Assembly: GCA_958510825.1 (NCBI GenBank)
Contig: OY294044.1
Location: 98,432,893 to 98,496,892 of the forward strand
Reading direction: 5' to 3'
DNA from: Brachypterus glaber
Lineage: Eukaryota > Arthropoda > Insecta > Coleoptera > Kateretidae
DNA length: 64,000 nucleotides
The translations under genes and the position numbers were made by a program. The notes below the pieces were generated by a model that was not told where the DNA came from, did not search any database, and worked only from the letters and a program-made list of their open reading frames with translations. Below are positions 43,070-54,573 of the stretch, in pieces (within the stretch, counting starts at the first letter, position 1; every line of letters starts with the position of its first letter).

Positions 43070-43933
43070 ATGGCAAATCAAACAGAATCCGATTTTAGTC
43101 AATCGCAAAAGGTCTTTTTAACAAATTTAATAACAAATCTAAATAAAAATTTAGAAGAAAAAATTACATCAAAAATAATTAAAATAAAAGAAGAGGTAAA
43201 TTCTGAGATAAAAAACCTAAAGGAAGAAGTTAAAACAGTTGTAGAAAAATACGAAAGAAAAATAGAAATACTGGAACAAGAAAATTACAACCTAAAAGAA
43301 AATCTACTAACTTTAGAACGAAGAGTAAGAAAAAATAATTTGATTTTCTACGGTGCAAAGAATACAGGTCCGGAATTATCAAATTATCTTATTAAGTTGT
43401 TGTCAGAAAATTTAGGATTAACCTTAACAAAATCCGATTTTAAAGATACTTTTTACCTTGGAGATAAAAATAAAAAAAATACACCAATCTTGGTAGAACT
43501 AAGTTTCTATAAAACTAAACAGGAAATAATAAAAAACAGTTTTAAGCTAAAAGAAAAAGGTATATCTATCTCAGAAGATCTTTGCAAAGAAGATAGGGAA
43601 AATAAAAATATTTTATTAAAACACAGGAAGGAAGCAAGAGAAAAAGGACTTACTGCAAAAATAAAAGGTGATCGTTTATTAATAGGTACTGACTTTTATA
43701 CTATTGAACAACTAGAAACAAGAAATCAAAACATATTCCTATCAATAGAAAAACCAAAAAGTGCACCATCTACCCCAAATCCACAACTAAGAAAGAATCA
43801 AATCACAGAAGAATTTGGATTAAGCGAAGAAGAAGAATTTGAGGAAAGAGTGGCACAAAAAGAACCAGGACAAGGAATAAAAAAATCACGAACCCTAACA
43901 AGACTTTTACGCTCGGGTCAAAATAAACAATAA
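43070..43933 (+). CDS. LINE ORF1 protein (coiled coil, nucleic acid binding)
   Basis: 287 residues from the ATG at 43070. Residues about 25-90 are a heptad-rich coiled coil (IKEEVNSEIKNLKEEVKTVV and on to LERRVRKNNLIFYGA), the trimerisation-type layout of LINE ORF1 proteins. The next part (about 85-215) has the NLIFYGAKN start and a folded alpha-beta domain as in insect LINE ORF1 proteins, then an acidic and basic tail (LSEEEEFEE; KKSRTLTRLL). It would coat the element RNA in ribonucleoprotein particles. The frame is intact, which is unusual beside its broken ORF2. No zinc knuckle is visible. Confidence 0.8.
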   Translation: MANQTESDFSQSQKVFLTNLITNLNKNLEEKITSKIIKIKEEVNSEIKNLKEEVKTVVEKYERKIEILEQENYNLKENLLTLERRVRKNNLIFYGAKNTGPELSNYLIKLLSENLGLTLTKSDFKDTFYLGDKNKKNTPILVELSFYKTKQEIIKNSFKLKEKGISISEDLCKEDRENKNILLKHRKEAREKGLTAKIKGDRLLIGTDFYTIEQLETRNQNIFLSIEKPKSAPSTPNPQLRKNQITEEFGLSEEEEFEERVAQKEPGQGIKKSRTLTRLLRSGQNKQ

Positions 43934-44110
43934 AAATATAGATTTGAGTGCCTTAATTTTAATTTTAATTTTATTTTAATTTTATTTAGGATTTAGAGTT
44001 AAAATAGAGAAAAAAAATAATTATTTTATTTTAAATTATCTGTATTCAAATTTTCTTATTTTTCTTGTGCTTTACTTTGACTTTTGTTTTTTTTTTTTTT
44101 TTATATAAAA

Positions 44111-45487
44111 ATGGATCCTTTTCTCAGAACGTTTACCGTAAAAAATATAGATACGCAAGTATTAGAAAATGCTTCACAATGCAATACAGTTTATCAAATA
44201 AATGAAAATACGTTAAACTTTAAAATAATTCATATAAATATAAGAAGTGCTACAAAAAATATTTCCGAATTAGAAGCATTCTTGGAACAATTTACAAATT
44301 TGTTTGAATGCATCGTTTTAACTGAAACACGTCAAGTTGATATTAGTTTAATAAAATTGGATGGGTACAATGTAATATACAGTGAAGGAAGGTATAATAT
44401 TAATGACGGGGTAATTATGTTTGTTAAGAGTGATTTTTCTTATGATTACGTAACTGACTATATTGATAAATGCAAAATAATAAATGCTTCCCTACTCTTT
44501 GGTAATAAAACCATAAATATAAAAGCTATTTACAGGCTACACGATTCTAAATTATCTGAGTTTTTACCCAAATTGGATAGTTATCTTAACAATAATGATT
44601 CGAAGTCTGATCTATCTATACTTATTGGAGACCTTAATATAGACTTACTAAAACACATAGAATGTAATGAATACTTAAATATCATGTACGAACATCAATA
44701 TGTTTCACTGATAAATAATATAACAAGAAAAAAAGACTTAAATAACGGAACATGCATTGATCATATCTTTATTAGGGGAACTGATAGTATGGAAGATTTT
44801 ACTTTACCTGTTATTGTGAAAACAAACATAACTGATCACTTTCCAATCTCAGCTCAGGTAGTTTTCCAAAATCAAATAAAAAATACTTTTGAACAAAAAA
44901 GATTTATTAAACAAATTAATTATAAACAATTAAACTTTGATATAAAGGATGTGGACTGGGATAATGTGCTGGCCAATGATGTAGAAACAGCTACTGAAAA
45001 TTTTATTAATTTAATAAAAAAGAAAATTATTAAAAATACTATTTATAAAAAAATAAGAAAAAAAGAAAGAAAAAGGAAGGTATGGATTACTAAGGAAATA
45101 ATGGACTCTATTAACTATAGAGACAATTTACTAAAATTATACTACCAAACAAATAACAACGAAATTAAAATTCAATATAATGCTTTTAGAAACAAATTAA
45201 ACAAAAAAATTATAAATGCCAAAAATAACTTTTACAAAAATAAAATTGAAACTTCTAATAACAACAAAGAAATGTGGAAAACTATAAACGAACTAAAAAA
45301 TAAAAAAGCAAACAAAAATGATATTAAATGTATAAAATTAAATGATAAAATTATAACAAATAAAATAGAAATGTGTAACGTATTTAATAAACATTACGTA
45401 GATATGGGCACAAGGTTAGCAAAGAAAATAAAGAAAAACAAGAACTATAGAGAAAACAAAAAAAAATTAAATAACCCGAAGAAATAA
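44111..45487 (+). CDS. LINE ORF2, apurinic-type endonuclease part
   Basis: From the ATG at 44111 (MDPFLRTF), 458 residues. Endonuclease motifs in order: IIHINIRS (N), CIVLTETR (E), GVIMFVKS, SILIGDLNIDLL (D, N), CIDHIFIRG and ITDHFPIS (the SDH-type motif). This is the EEP family nuclease that nicks target DNA to prime reverse transcription. After it comes a lysine/asparagine-rich linker (WITKEIMDSINYRDNLLK; KEMWKTINELKNKK) that in a full element leads into the RT. A stop at 45485-45487 follows a homopolymer A tract, so the RT is out of frame. The upstream TTG at 44084 lies in a poly-T tract and is not a credible start. Confidence 0.87.
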   Translation: MDPFLRTFTVKNIDTQVLENASQCNTVYQINENTLNFKIIHINIRSATKNISELEAFLEQFTNLFECIVLTETRQVDISLIKLDGYNVIYSEGRYNINDGVIMFVKSDFSYDYVTDYIDKCKIINASLLFGNKTINIKAIYRLHDSKLSEFLPKLDSYLNNNDSKSDLSILIGDLNIDLLKHIECNEYLNIMYEHQYVSLINNITRKKDLNNGTCIDHIFIRGTDSMEDFTLPVIVKTNITDHFPISAQVVFQNQIKNTFEQKRFIKQINYKQLNFDIKDVDWDNVLANDVETATENFINLIKKKIIKNTIYKKIRKKERKRKVWITKEIMDSINYRDNLLKLYYQTNNNEIKIQYNAFRNKLNKKIINAKNNFYKNKIETSNNNKEMWKTINELKNKKANKNDIKCIKLNDKIITNKIEMCNVFNKHYVDMGTRLAKKIKKNKNYRENKKKLNNPKK

Positions 45488-45867
45488 AGCAAGTAATAAC
45501 AAAACTAAAAAATAAAAAATCTGTCGGGATCGATGGCATCACTACTGAAACTTTAAAAAATATAGCGGCTTCAATTGCAACACCACTTGCCAAATTAATT
45601 AATAAAATCTTTAAATCTGGCTTATGCCCTATCCAGTTTAAAACATCAGTAGTTGTTCCAATATTTAAAAAAGGAGATAAGCAGGATGCAGTGAATTACA
45701 GACCTATTTCCCTTATCACAAATTTCACTAAAATTTTTGAAACAGTTCTAAAAAGCCGAATTGAAAATTTTGTTAAAAAATATGCAATTATCTCCAAAAA
45801 ACAATTCGGTTTTCAGAAAGGTAAGTCCACTCAGGATGCGATCATAACCCTCCTAGAGGACATATAA
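45478..45867 (+). pseudogene. N-terminal RT segment of the same LINE
   Basis: In a shifted frame from 45478: KSVGIDGITTETL, LCPIQFKTSVVVPIFKKGDK, NYRPISLITNFTKIFE and KKQFGFQKGKSTQDAIITLL, then EDI and a stop. These are the RT blocks before motif A. The expected FLDLxKAFD, PQGSxLGP and YADD blocks do not follow; downstream sequence is unrelated. The break at 45868 therefore is a deletion or rearrangement junction. Confidence 0.88.
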
Positions 45868-46281
45868 AATAATCAAGGCTATGTTTACCTAAGTACAATT
45901 TTTGTTAATGGATATAATTAAACAAACACCTTCATATTTTTTAAGTGCTAAATTATACCTTTTTATTTTTAAATCAGTATTAGTATTACTAATTAGTTAT
46001 CAAATAACATAAAATTAGAAGTGCGTAGAAAAAAATAATTTGATATTTTAAATTTTAGTATAGGTATCTATAAAATACAGGATGTAACTTAGGTACGTTC
46101 AGGGTAATATTCCTTGTCTAATTTTAAAAAGATAAATAAGTATTCAAATATTCTTAAATTTTGAGATACGGGGTGTTAAAAGGAGGATGAAGAAATTGAT
46201 TTTTTTGTAGGACACCCCATACAATTTTGCATGCATGTGCAAAACTATGACAAGTGTCAAACTAATTAAAATAAACATTTG
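45868..46281. other. Gene-free stretch
   Basis: A possible diverged family A copy spans 46074-46221 (TACAGGATGTAACTTAGG at the left, GGACACCCCATA at the right). Otherwise nothing recognised. Confidence 0.35.
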
Positions 46282-46409
46282 GCTACTTACCATTTAACTG
46301 ACAACAAAATTATTCTCATGCAGTTAACTGTCAGTTTTAGAGTCCCTGATTGATTATATTTGACAGCTAACTGAGTATAATCTGAGTTGTCAGTTGAATG
46401 GTAAGTAGC
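46282..46409. mobile_element. 128-bp fold-back MITE
   Basis: GCTACTTACCATTTAACTGA followed by CAAC is mirrored by GTTGTCAGTTGAATGGTAAG followed by TAGC, one mismatch in 24. The interior has further TTAACTGTCAG-type inverted words. Confidence 0.88.
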
Positions 46410-46639
46410 TTATGTCACGAGCCCAAACCAAAACAAGTAAATCCTGCTGGATTTAATAAATTTGATTTTTGCAAGAACGGTGGACTTAATTTAAAAAATT
46501 AAGTTCGCCGCAAAACAATTATTTATATTATTATTGTTATTAAAACATTAAGGGTAGAGGGTTAAATCCTAAAAAATATACAAAAAAAAAACTTAAAATA
46601 ATATAAAAGAGAGAAAAAAAAATGTGAAAATAACAAAAA
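46410..46639. other. Gene-free stretch, possibly LINE 3' UTR
   Basis: Lies downstream of the minus-strand LINE remnant; no tail repeat recognised. Confidence 0.3.
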
Positions 46640-47790
46640 GTACATCATTAATTTTTCGATCAAGTATCGTACATGTTTTTAAAGTTGTTAATTGAAGAAG
46701 CTTGCACTACCTCGCCTGGGAGATTATTTCACATTAAAAAAACACGGTTACAAAGAAACTTTTGACGCGCACTTGTTAAAAAGTCTTGTTTGAGTTTCAA
46801 TCCGTGGCCCCTTAGTCTATTGTCACTATTTTGTTTAAAAATTGATGCGATGTCAACACTGAAAAAACCACGAAATGTTATTATTAAGTCACCCCGGATA
46901 CGACGTTCTTCAAATGTGGTCGAATTCAGTATTTTAAATCTGTCTTCGTATGTCGGGCGAGTATGTCCGAACACGTGTTTTTGCACGGACTCCCAACATG
47001 TTCTTTTCACGGATTAAATCGGGATTAAAAACGGGGCCGCAGGACTCAAGACTAACGTAGGTTTTATATAGCGTTGTGAAAGAAACTGCCGAGCAGGAGA
47101 CAAAACATTTCTTTAGCAAATATAGCATTGAATTTGCTTTTTTGCAGATCGAAGAAATGTTCTCGGACCAAATGTTCTGTTATTATAATACCCAGGTCAA
47201 AATGTGAAGAAACAGATTTAATAGCGGTGTTTTCTAAAAAGTATTGAAGTCGTGGGTTATTTTTTCAAATATGTAAAACAACACATTTTTTGGGTTCAGT
47301 GAGAGCAGCCATTTCTTACACCACTCAAAAATAGTTTGGAGATCTTTTTGTAGCTGTCTATAATGCGTCAAAAGGTTGCCATAAAGTATCGTCGGCGTAA
47401 AAAGATGATGTACAATGTATATAATACATTCAAACATATATGCTAGTTCTGCAATGTGTAAGTCAGCAATCCAGCCCAGTAAAACTTCTCTAATACCAAA
47501 CTAACTAAGTACGTGTAAGAGCCGCTTGTGCGGAATTATCAAATGCACTGTGAAAGTCCAGATATAAGACGTCAGTTGGAATCTTTAAGTCTTGTGCCCA
47601 TGTCCAGTCGTTTAGGCAAAGTAAAAAATTTGTCAAAGTTGAGCCATACTGAGCTTTGGGAATGATTTGTTCATCCAAAAGAACCTTCATCATTTTCTCA
47701 TTAATGACAGATTCCATTACTTTACATGCGATGGATGTTGGACTTATCTGTCTATTGTTTTTAGCATTTAGTTTGTCTCCCTTTTTTACC
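46640..47790 (-). pseudogene. Decayed LINE reverse transcriptase
   Basis: Read leftwards from 47790: KKGDKLNAKNNRQISPTSIA, CKVMESVINEKMMKVLL, AQYGS and DVLYLDFHSAFDN (motif A), then a deletion removing motif B. Near 47390 one frame gives FYADDT (motif C) while the adjacent frame gives LYGNLLTHYRQLQKDLQ and IFEWCKKWLLSLNPKN. Further left come PTYEDRFKILNSTTFEERRI, RGDLIITFRG, RGHGLKLKQ and NNLPGEVVQASSINNFKNM, the C-terminal block of CR1-type RTs; a TGA replaces the usual Trp codon at 46729-46731. At least two frameshifts, one internal deletion and one nonsense change: dead. Confidence 0.88.
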
Positions 47791-47837
47791 CGACTGGCCC
47801 AGAAAGGAGGCCTCCCTTAAGGGTAATATGTTTAACA

Positions 47838-47862
47838 TATGTATGTATGTATGTATGTATGT
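47838..47862. repeat. (TATG)n microsatellite
   Basis: Six tetranucleotide units following TTTAACATATG. No element boundary is evident. Confidence 0.95.
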
Positions 47863-48073
47863 GGTGGGTGACATAGGCTATAATAAAATTCATGTTTCGT
47901 TTATTTAAATGAATAAAAGTATTTTTATATAATAATTGGGGGCAACTATTTTTTAGTTGCCAAAAAATAGTGAATCTAACAATTTTGTCAGTTAATTTGT
48001 TGGTCACACTAACTAAAAAATAGGTACATTAAATATGTTTTTTGCATCTGATAAAAAGTTATCCCCAAATTGT

Positions 48074-48294
48074 TAAGGTACCGCAATTTCACACAACTAT
48101 AGTCCAGCCACACAACTATAGTCTATGTTTTAACTCCACCCACAGGAAGCGGGGGTAATTATTTATAAATGTTTAAATTTTTCATGAAAGTTGGTGTATA
48201 CAGCAACTTTTTCAATATTTTTTTAAATACGCTGTTCATGTACTATAGTTGTGTAGTTTGGACTGGATTATCATTGTGTGAAATTACGGTAACT
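48074..48294. mobile_element. 221-bp inverted-repeat MITE
   Basis: TTAAGGTACCGCAATTTCAC followed by ACAA is mirrored by TTGTGTGAAATTACGGTAAC. The ACACAACTATAGT word occurs twice at the left and inverted at 48240-48255. No coding capacity. Confidence 0.85.
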
Positions 48295-48454
48295 AAAAAT
48301 TTAGTTAATATCACTATTAATATACATGTTAGTTATAATATTAAAAATAATATATTTGCAAATATATTTATATTTGAAAAATGAGTCCTAAGGGAGCTAC
48401 GGCCCTTCAAAGATGACATATTGAATGGGAAACAAAGAAAAGCATCAATAAAAT

Positions 48455-48987
48455 TTTAATGCTGCAGGGTTATTCTTCATTTAAAACTGAGAAAAAAGTA
48501 TTCTTCACCAAAACACCTAAATTTAAGATTAAAGGAATAATGGCCTTTTAAAAAGTAACGTTTTTGGTGGCACAAAATGTTCTTCTTAATTGCATTTTTT
48601 TGACAATATGACATTTTTCAAGTATTTTTAGTCAAGCAATCCATATTTTTTATAAATTATCCAAAAAAAGTACACATAAAAAAGTTTGAGGCAAAAATGT
48701 GTTAAGCCTAATACATTTTTTCGTCTAGGGGCGCCTCTGGATAAACCCAAAAAAATAAATTAACATAAACTTATTTCCCTTATTAATACTAGTATACATG
48801 CAAAATCTCGTCGCTCTAGCTTAAAGAGTACCAGAGTTATTAATTAAAAACATTATTTTTATTACAATTTTAAAGGGCTTCAGCTCCCTTAGGGCTCATT
48901 TGCAAACCAACCTTCATAGCAACTTGATATTTTTGGATGCAGAATCACCTCTTAAATTTTGGCATACCAGTTATTGATCACCCTGTA
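48455..48987. mobile_element. Family A element, copy 3
   Basis: The right end TTATTGATCACCCTGTA is the family terminus. Inverted blocks inside include GAGTCCTAAGGGAGCTACGG (48383) against CTTCAGCTCCCTTAGGGCTC (48879). The right arm matches, inverted, the tandem units at 49335-50257 (TAATACTATACATGCAAAAT-type and CCAGAGGCGCCCCTAG words). Confidence 0.7.
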
Positions 48988-49334
48988 TACCTTGAATTGG
49001 AGTCGGCCCCTGATATCAGTTACCGTTCTTTATCTACCGACGGCAGATTTAAACGCAAAAAGTTTTGTAAGGTTAATTTTGTTTATTATACAAACAATAA
49101 ATATTTGACTAAAATTATATTTTAGTAACTAGGTAGGTACAGACATTAACTTTTACTAATATAAAATCGTTATTATAATAAACAATGAAACAGTGCTGTA
49201 ACAAAATTATAGATCCTATTATAAAAACTGTAATGAACTAAACTTTGAATGACAAGTTTTTCCAAAAAATTATCTATAAAATGTATATCAATATTTAATA
49301 TCAATGCCAACAAGAGAATTGTTTTCAAAAAAAT
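48988..49334. other. Gene-free AT-rich stretch
   Basis: No gene or repeat recognised. Confidence 0.35.
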
Positions 49335-51465
49335 AAGCGAAATGAAATTGAAAATATTAAAAAAATGCACGGCGTTTGCAGTCTTATGACATGTATTAAA
49401 AGGGATAATTCTACATCACAAAAAAAAACAGCATAGGAACGGAAACGAACCCTAAGAGAGTTACGACCCTTTAAAATTGTACTAAAAATAAGGTTTTTAA
49501 TAATAACTCTGGAACCCTTTGAGATAGAGTGACGAGGTTTTGCATGTATAGTATTAATAAGGACAATTAGTTTATGTTAATTTTTTTTTAATCTATCCAG
49601 AGGCGTGCCTAGAGATCCAAACCAAGCGAAATGAAATTGAAAATATGAAAAAAAATACATGGCGTTTGCAGTCTTATTGCATATATTATAGGGGATAATT
49701 CTACATCACAAAAAAAAACAGAATAGGAACATAGGTTCGGAAACGAACCCTAAGAAATTTACGACCCTTTTAAATTGTACTAAAAATAAGGTTTTTAATT
49801 AATAACTCTGGAACCTTTGAGATAGAGCGACGAGATTTTGCATGTATAGTATTAATAAGGGCAATAAGGTTATGTTAATTTTTTTTAATCTATCCAGAGG
49901 CGTGCCTAGAGATCCAAACTAAGCGAAATGAAATTGAAAATATTAAAAAAAAAAAAACATGGCGTTTGCAGTTTTATTGCATATATTATAGGGAATAATT
50001 CTACATCACAAAAAAAAACAGCATAGGAACATAGGTACGAAAACGAACCCTAAGAGAGTTACGACCCTTTAAAATTGTACTAAAAATAAGGTTTTTAATT
50101 AATAACTGTGGAACCCTTTGAGATAGAGCGACGAGGTTTTGCATGTATAGTATTAATAAGGGCAGTTAGATTATGTTAATTTTTTTTTAAATCTATCCAG
50201 AGGCGTGCCTAGAGGGACAAAATATGTACAGCTTAACACATAGTTGCCTCAAACTTGCACAGAAAAAAAGGATATCTTGAATCAAAGCAAAACGATCTTG
50301 AACCAAGGCCGCCTTGGCTTTCGATATGTTCAACGCATGACTGTCTTGGATCAAGTCCGCTGTGATCTTGGCATTTGAGGTCCTAGATTTAAGGACATTT
50401 CCTTAAATCAAAGCCACTTAAACATTTATTTAAAATCATATTATCTTAAACCAAGTATGTAATTATCTTGATTCAGGATCATATTATATCTTTATCCAAG
50501 ATCATATTATCTTGCACCAAGTCTTGGTTTAAGATAATATAATCTTGAATGAAGAGAATTATAAAATTGATTCAAGATTATGATTTAAGATCATATTGAC
50601 CCCACAGTCAGGTTCCAGGGTTAATAGAATGGTAAATATTTTGAAAAATTTCCCACACATGTATAATATTATTTCGCACGCCTATGAAATATGATACTTT
50701 CTTACTCTGTTAATAGTGTGAAATTTGGTTTCATAGGTGGTCGTAGGAAAAAGCACTTGTTTTTGAAGAAAAACTTGTTGCAACGCCATTGCAAAATGGC
50801 GCTTATAGGTATAAATTATTTAATGCTAATTACCCGTGAATTTTTTAAGTATATTTGAAAATCCCCATAGTTTGAGGGTAACAGATACAAATTCATCCAT
50901 TTTAAAGCAGATGAAAACAATGATCACCTTTAATGACAACTGAGGGCAAAAAAAAACAAGCCTAACCTCTCTCCCGAGCATATCTCTGAACTACTGCGCA
51001 AATTGTTTGCCAACCAGCCGGCAAACTCTTTACCGTAAGACAACAGGGGCTTTGAGTCAAGATAATAACTCTTGATTCTCTGTTACTATTTTAAATGTCA
51101 TGCATTTAAGGAAAAAATCCTTGACACAAGGATTTTTCTACCAAGAGAATAATTAAAGGAAACAAAAGTCACAGATAATTATCTGTATTATTTAAGATTA
51201 TAATCTTAAACCGAGGATACATGATCTTAAAAGAAGATTATTACCTCGATTTAAGATAATATAAGTCAAAGATAATTTATTATCTTCTGCCAAGATAACC
51301 TTTTTTTCTGTGTGTGTATTTTTTTTGGATTTTGAGTAAAATATAGTCCTTAAGTAAAAATACATAAAAAATGTAATACAGTGTAACACTGTAGATGCAA
51401 TCGTTTAAAAAATGCAATTAAGAGGAAGTAAAATTGTGCCACCAAAAATGAATAACCTTGTATAT
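49335..51465. repeat. Family A tandem array, interrupted by family K
   Basis: Three units start AAGCGAAATGAAATTGAAAA at 49335, 49624 and 49921 (spacing 289 and 297 bp) and share GCGTTTGCAGTCTTAT, GAACCCTAAGAGAGTTACGA and ATCTATCCAGAGGCGTGCCT. After the third unit the element continues as CTTAACACATAGTTGCCTCA, is cut by the family K insertion at 50258-51312, and resumes TGTGTATTTTTTTTGGATTT up to a terminus CCTTGTATA near 51463. Confidence 0.85.
50258..51312. mobile_element. Family K element, copy 2
   Basis: 1055 bp, clearly over 85 percent identical to 6553-7511 and in the same orientation, with the same CACAGAAAAAAAGG ends. Extra segments relative to copy 1 lie near 50573-50632 (GACCCCACAGTCAGGTTCCA) and 51180-51205. 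TG occurs on both sides (50256-50257 and 51313-51314). The interrupted family A copy shows the insertion breakpoint precisely. Confidence 0.9.
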
Positions 51466-51514
51466 GCACATATATTACATAATATTAAATAAATAAAATT
51501 AATCGATAGGATTT

Positions 51515-51970
51515 CAGGAAAAATCAAGTTTAATGTGAGGGGTGAACCACTATGGGAAGACCGGGTACAAAATTTACGTAAGTTTTTTCAAAAATCTTTC
51601 GAGAATCTTTCAAAAATGTTGCAAAAATCTCAAAAATATCAGTAATTTTCGACCAGATTTCAAGCTTTTCCAAAAATTACGGAAATATTATCAAAAAACT
51701 CAAAAAATATAGGTTTTTTTGTTGAAAAAGTCATACCAAAATCCGTATACAAATATTTTGTAGTTCGGTTTAATGAGAGGAAGAACTTTATTTTTTTGTA
51801 TATAAAAAATTCCATATAACAATAAAAAAGTTATAGAGGGCAATACAGTACTTGATCAATTCCAAGAAGTCATATTTTGGGAAGTATTTCGAAAGAAAAC
51901 GCAATATACTATTGTGAAAAGTAAACTATGGAATACGAAGCCTTACATATCTTCACGGCTTGTTATTTTA
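51515..51970 (+). repeat. Family B copy, diverged
   Basis: It has ATTTCAGGAAAAATCAAGTT near the start and CAATATACTATTGTGAAAAG and ACATATCTTCACGGCTTGTT at the end, the same words that close the copies at 54574 and 59439. The microsatellite part is absent. Confidence 0.55.
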
Positions 51971-52439
51971 AATTTAACCGAGGAATATTATCCTTTAAAA
52001 AAGTATTTTGTAAAGTATTTTGTGAAATTTATTTTCATATTTACCATAAAAAGTATCGATAACAAAGAACGTTAAAAGGGGCTTTGTAGCTCTTAAGAAA
52101 AACCCCTACTAGAACTTTTATCATAAAATTACCCAAAAAATCTATGCGACCAGGAGAACAACTACCCGAATAATATAAAAACTAAAACGTAAAAGTTTAA
52201 GATTTAAGGGAAAGTATAAAAAGCATTAAATGAACAGTAGGGAATTATTACAAAATTATAATCAAACATCTTTTGAGAATAGAAAAGAGACAGAAGCTTT
52301 AATTTGTAATAACATTACACCACAATATTTTAAGAATGCTTTGATATAAAGACTTAAAGTGGTACAAAGGGACTTTTTAACTATGTAGAAAATCTTCCGT
52401 ACAAATTTTAAGTCTGTATCTCAAAGCGTTCTTAAAATA
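51971..52439. other. Gene-free stretch
   Basis: No gene recognised; may include decayed 5' parts of the LINE that follows. Confidence 0.35.
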
Positions 52440-54566
52440 TCTTGGTGTAAAGTTTATTCGCAAAGGACTTACACTTATGCACAGACTATAAAAAAGTTAG
52501 TAATGAAAACACAGAATTAGTAGATCAATTTACAAGAATATTAGAAATGCTGTTTGCTTAGCGATAAAAAATGAAAAAAAGGTTTTTTATAACATAAAAT
52601 TAAATAACTGTAACTCTAACAATGTTTGGGCGAATATGAAGTCCCTCAATATGCTTAGTAAAAAGTCATCTTTATTGCCCGAAAATCTTTCCGATGTCAA
52701 TAGCTTAAACAGTCATTTCATTAACTCTATTCCTAAGCTGGACAAAGATGAGGACACTGTTTCTTTTTATAAAAACAATACTAAAATTCCTAATAGTCCA
52801 CAATTGCATTTTGAAGAAGTACCTGAAATTGATATTTTAAAAATTATTGATAACATCAAAAGTAAAGCTATGGGTTGCGATGAAATCAACATTTTAACAA
52901 TTAAGTTGTGTGTGCCTTATCTATACCCCTTCCAAAAAATTCAGATCCAACGAGCTATGACCATATTCGCCCTATTAGTATTTTACCGACGTTTTCAAAA
53001 ATATTAGAAAAAGTAATACAGTCACAATTACAAAAGCACTTAGATTTAAATAATATAATACCCAGTACTCAATCTGGCTTTCAACCAGGGCATAGTTGTG
53101 CTACTGCCCTACTCAACATAACAGATGATATTTTTTCTGCCACCGATCAAGGTCTTTTAACCATCCTAGATTATACCAAGGCCTTTAACTGTATTAATCA
53201 TGATACCATGCTTGCTATCTTGCATTATATTGGACTTTCAGAAAGTGCAGTGAATATGTTGGCTAGTTACCTAAGTAATAGGTTTCAGGCTGTTTTCTAT
53301 GATGGTAAAAAATCAGGTTTTAATAAAATATCTTGTGGTGTGCCGCAGGGGTCCATTTTAGGGCCTCTACTTTTTATTATATACATTTCACACTTCACTT
53401 CTGCATGTCTTTCTGCAGTACAACATTTTTATGCTGATGACAGCCAGTTAAAAATCTCTTTTAGACCAGATGAGTCATCGCAAGCCATTGCTGCTTTAAA
53501 TTTTGATTTGGACAATATTCACGAAATATCAAAAAAACACTGCCTACTATTAAATACTAGCAAATCAGTCTATGCTGTTCGGCAAAAAAATCTTATTACA
53601 GATTTTCTCACAGATCATAGTGCCAGCATAAATATGAATAATGAAATAATTAGATTTCGCTACGATGTAATTGTACCAAAATAAAGAATATTTAAACAAA
53701 AAAAATAAAATAATGCTCTGTGAAACATTAGTCTTGTCACAAATGAATTTTTGTGACGTTATCTATGGGCCTTGTCTCCTCGCGTCTGATCAACATCGCA
53801 TTCAAAAACTCCAGAATTCATGCTTACGATTTATTCATGGCATTAGGCGTAACCAGCACATCAGCCACACGGTTAAATTAACTGGTTGGATAAATATGGA
53901 ACACAGAAGGTTTTTACATTCAGCTGTATTATTTTTTAAGATCCTAACTAATAAATCTCCGACATATCTATACAACAAAATTAAACCTACGTCGGATGTA
54001 CATAATGTAAATATACGCTTCAAAAATACTCTGACACTTCCCAAACATGCTTCTGAAATTTTTAAACGGTCATATTCTTACCAAATTACTAGTGTTATAA
54101 ATAATTTTAATTTTACTTTTATTGGTCAAAAACTTTTATGGTTTAAAGCAAAACTGTTAAAAATCTTGCTGATGGAAGAAATCTATACCACGTAGATTGG
54201 TGTACTGTTGTCAGTTTGGAGGTGTAGGTGTTTTCTTTTTTTTGTGATTGGATGTCTCCATTAATGCTTTCTTACTGCTAAATTTGTAGTGTGTTTTATT
54301 TGTATTTCTTTATGCATAGTTGGTTGCTCACATATAATTCTCAACACGGTTAGATAGGTTATGTTATTGTTTTAGGTTATCTTCTGTGAACATTTTGTAT
54401 ACATTATACTCATACGGGTTAGATGTAAGAATAGACGTATGATTGCAGGTCCTAGCCTGCCTGTAGTTATACGTACTATATCTCGCCCATAAAATTTTTT
54501 TGTAATTTACTATTTACATATTTTTAATAAAGACCTTTATTATAATTATTATTATTATTATTATTT
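52440..54566 (+). mobile_element. CR1-like LINE, RT region to (ATT)n tail
   Basis: Coding remnants from about 52450 to 54195, a 3' UTR of about 330 bp and a terminal (ATT)n run at 54540-54565 after AATAAAGACC. 5' truncated: ORF1 and endonuclease are absent, only the linker (RNAVCLAIKNEKK, then FYNIKLNNCNSNNVWANMK) precedes the RT. Tail type and RT motifs fit the CR1 clade. Confidence 0.9.
52636..54195 (+). pseudogene. CR1-like reverse transcriptase, two internal deletions
   Basis: Frame 1 (from 52636) covers the RT entry (KSKAMGCDEINILTIKL). Near 52915 a deletion removes about 30 residues and shifts frame; frame 2 continues SYDHIRPISILPTFSKILEK, TQSGFQPGHS, LTILDYTKAFNCINHD (motif A), GVPQGSILGPLLFIIYI (motif B), QHFYADDSQL (motif C) and CLLLNTSKS. 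Near 53670 a second junction drops about 50 residues; frame 3 continues LCETLVLSQMNFCDVIYGPC, IQKLQNSCLRFIHG and WINMEHRRFLHSAVLFFKI to the stop at 54193-54195. Catalytic residues are intact, but the chain is broken, so it is inactive. Confidence 0.92.
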
Positions 54567-54573
54567 GCTTATT

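Larger units (their letters stand above)
43070..45867 (+). mobile_element. Non-LTR retrotransposon truncated at its 3' side
   Basis: ORF1, a short spacer, ORF2 endonuclease, a frameshift in an A-rich stretch near 45460-45475 and an N-terminal RT segment, after which similarity stops at 45867. The usual defect of LINE copies is 5' truncation; this copy keeps the 5' side and loses motifs B and C of the RT, the C terminus and the tail. The coding strand is very A-rich, typical of this genome's elements. CR1-like by gene order and RT motifs. Confidence 0.88.

Noticed and set aside
49335..50257. CRISPR-like or regulatory array
   Set aside because: Three 290-bp tandem units are pieces of family A, matching its dispersed copies.
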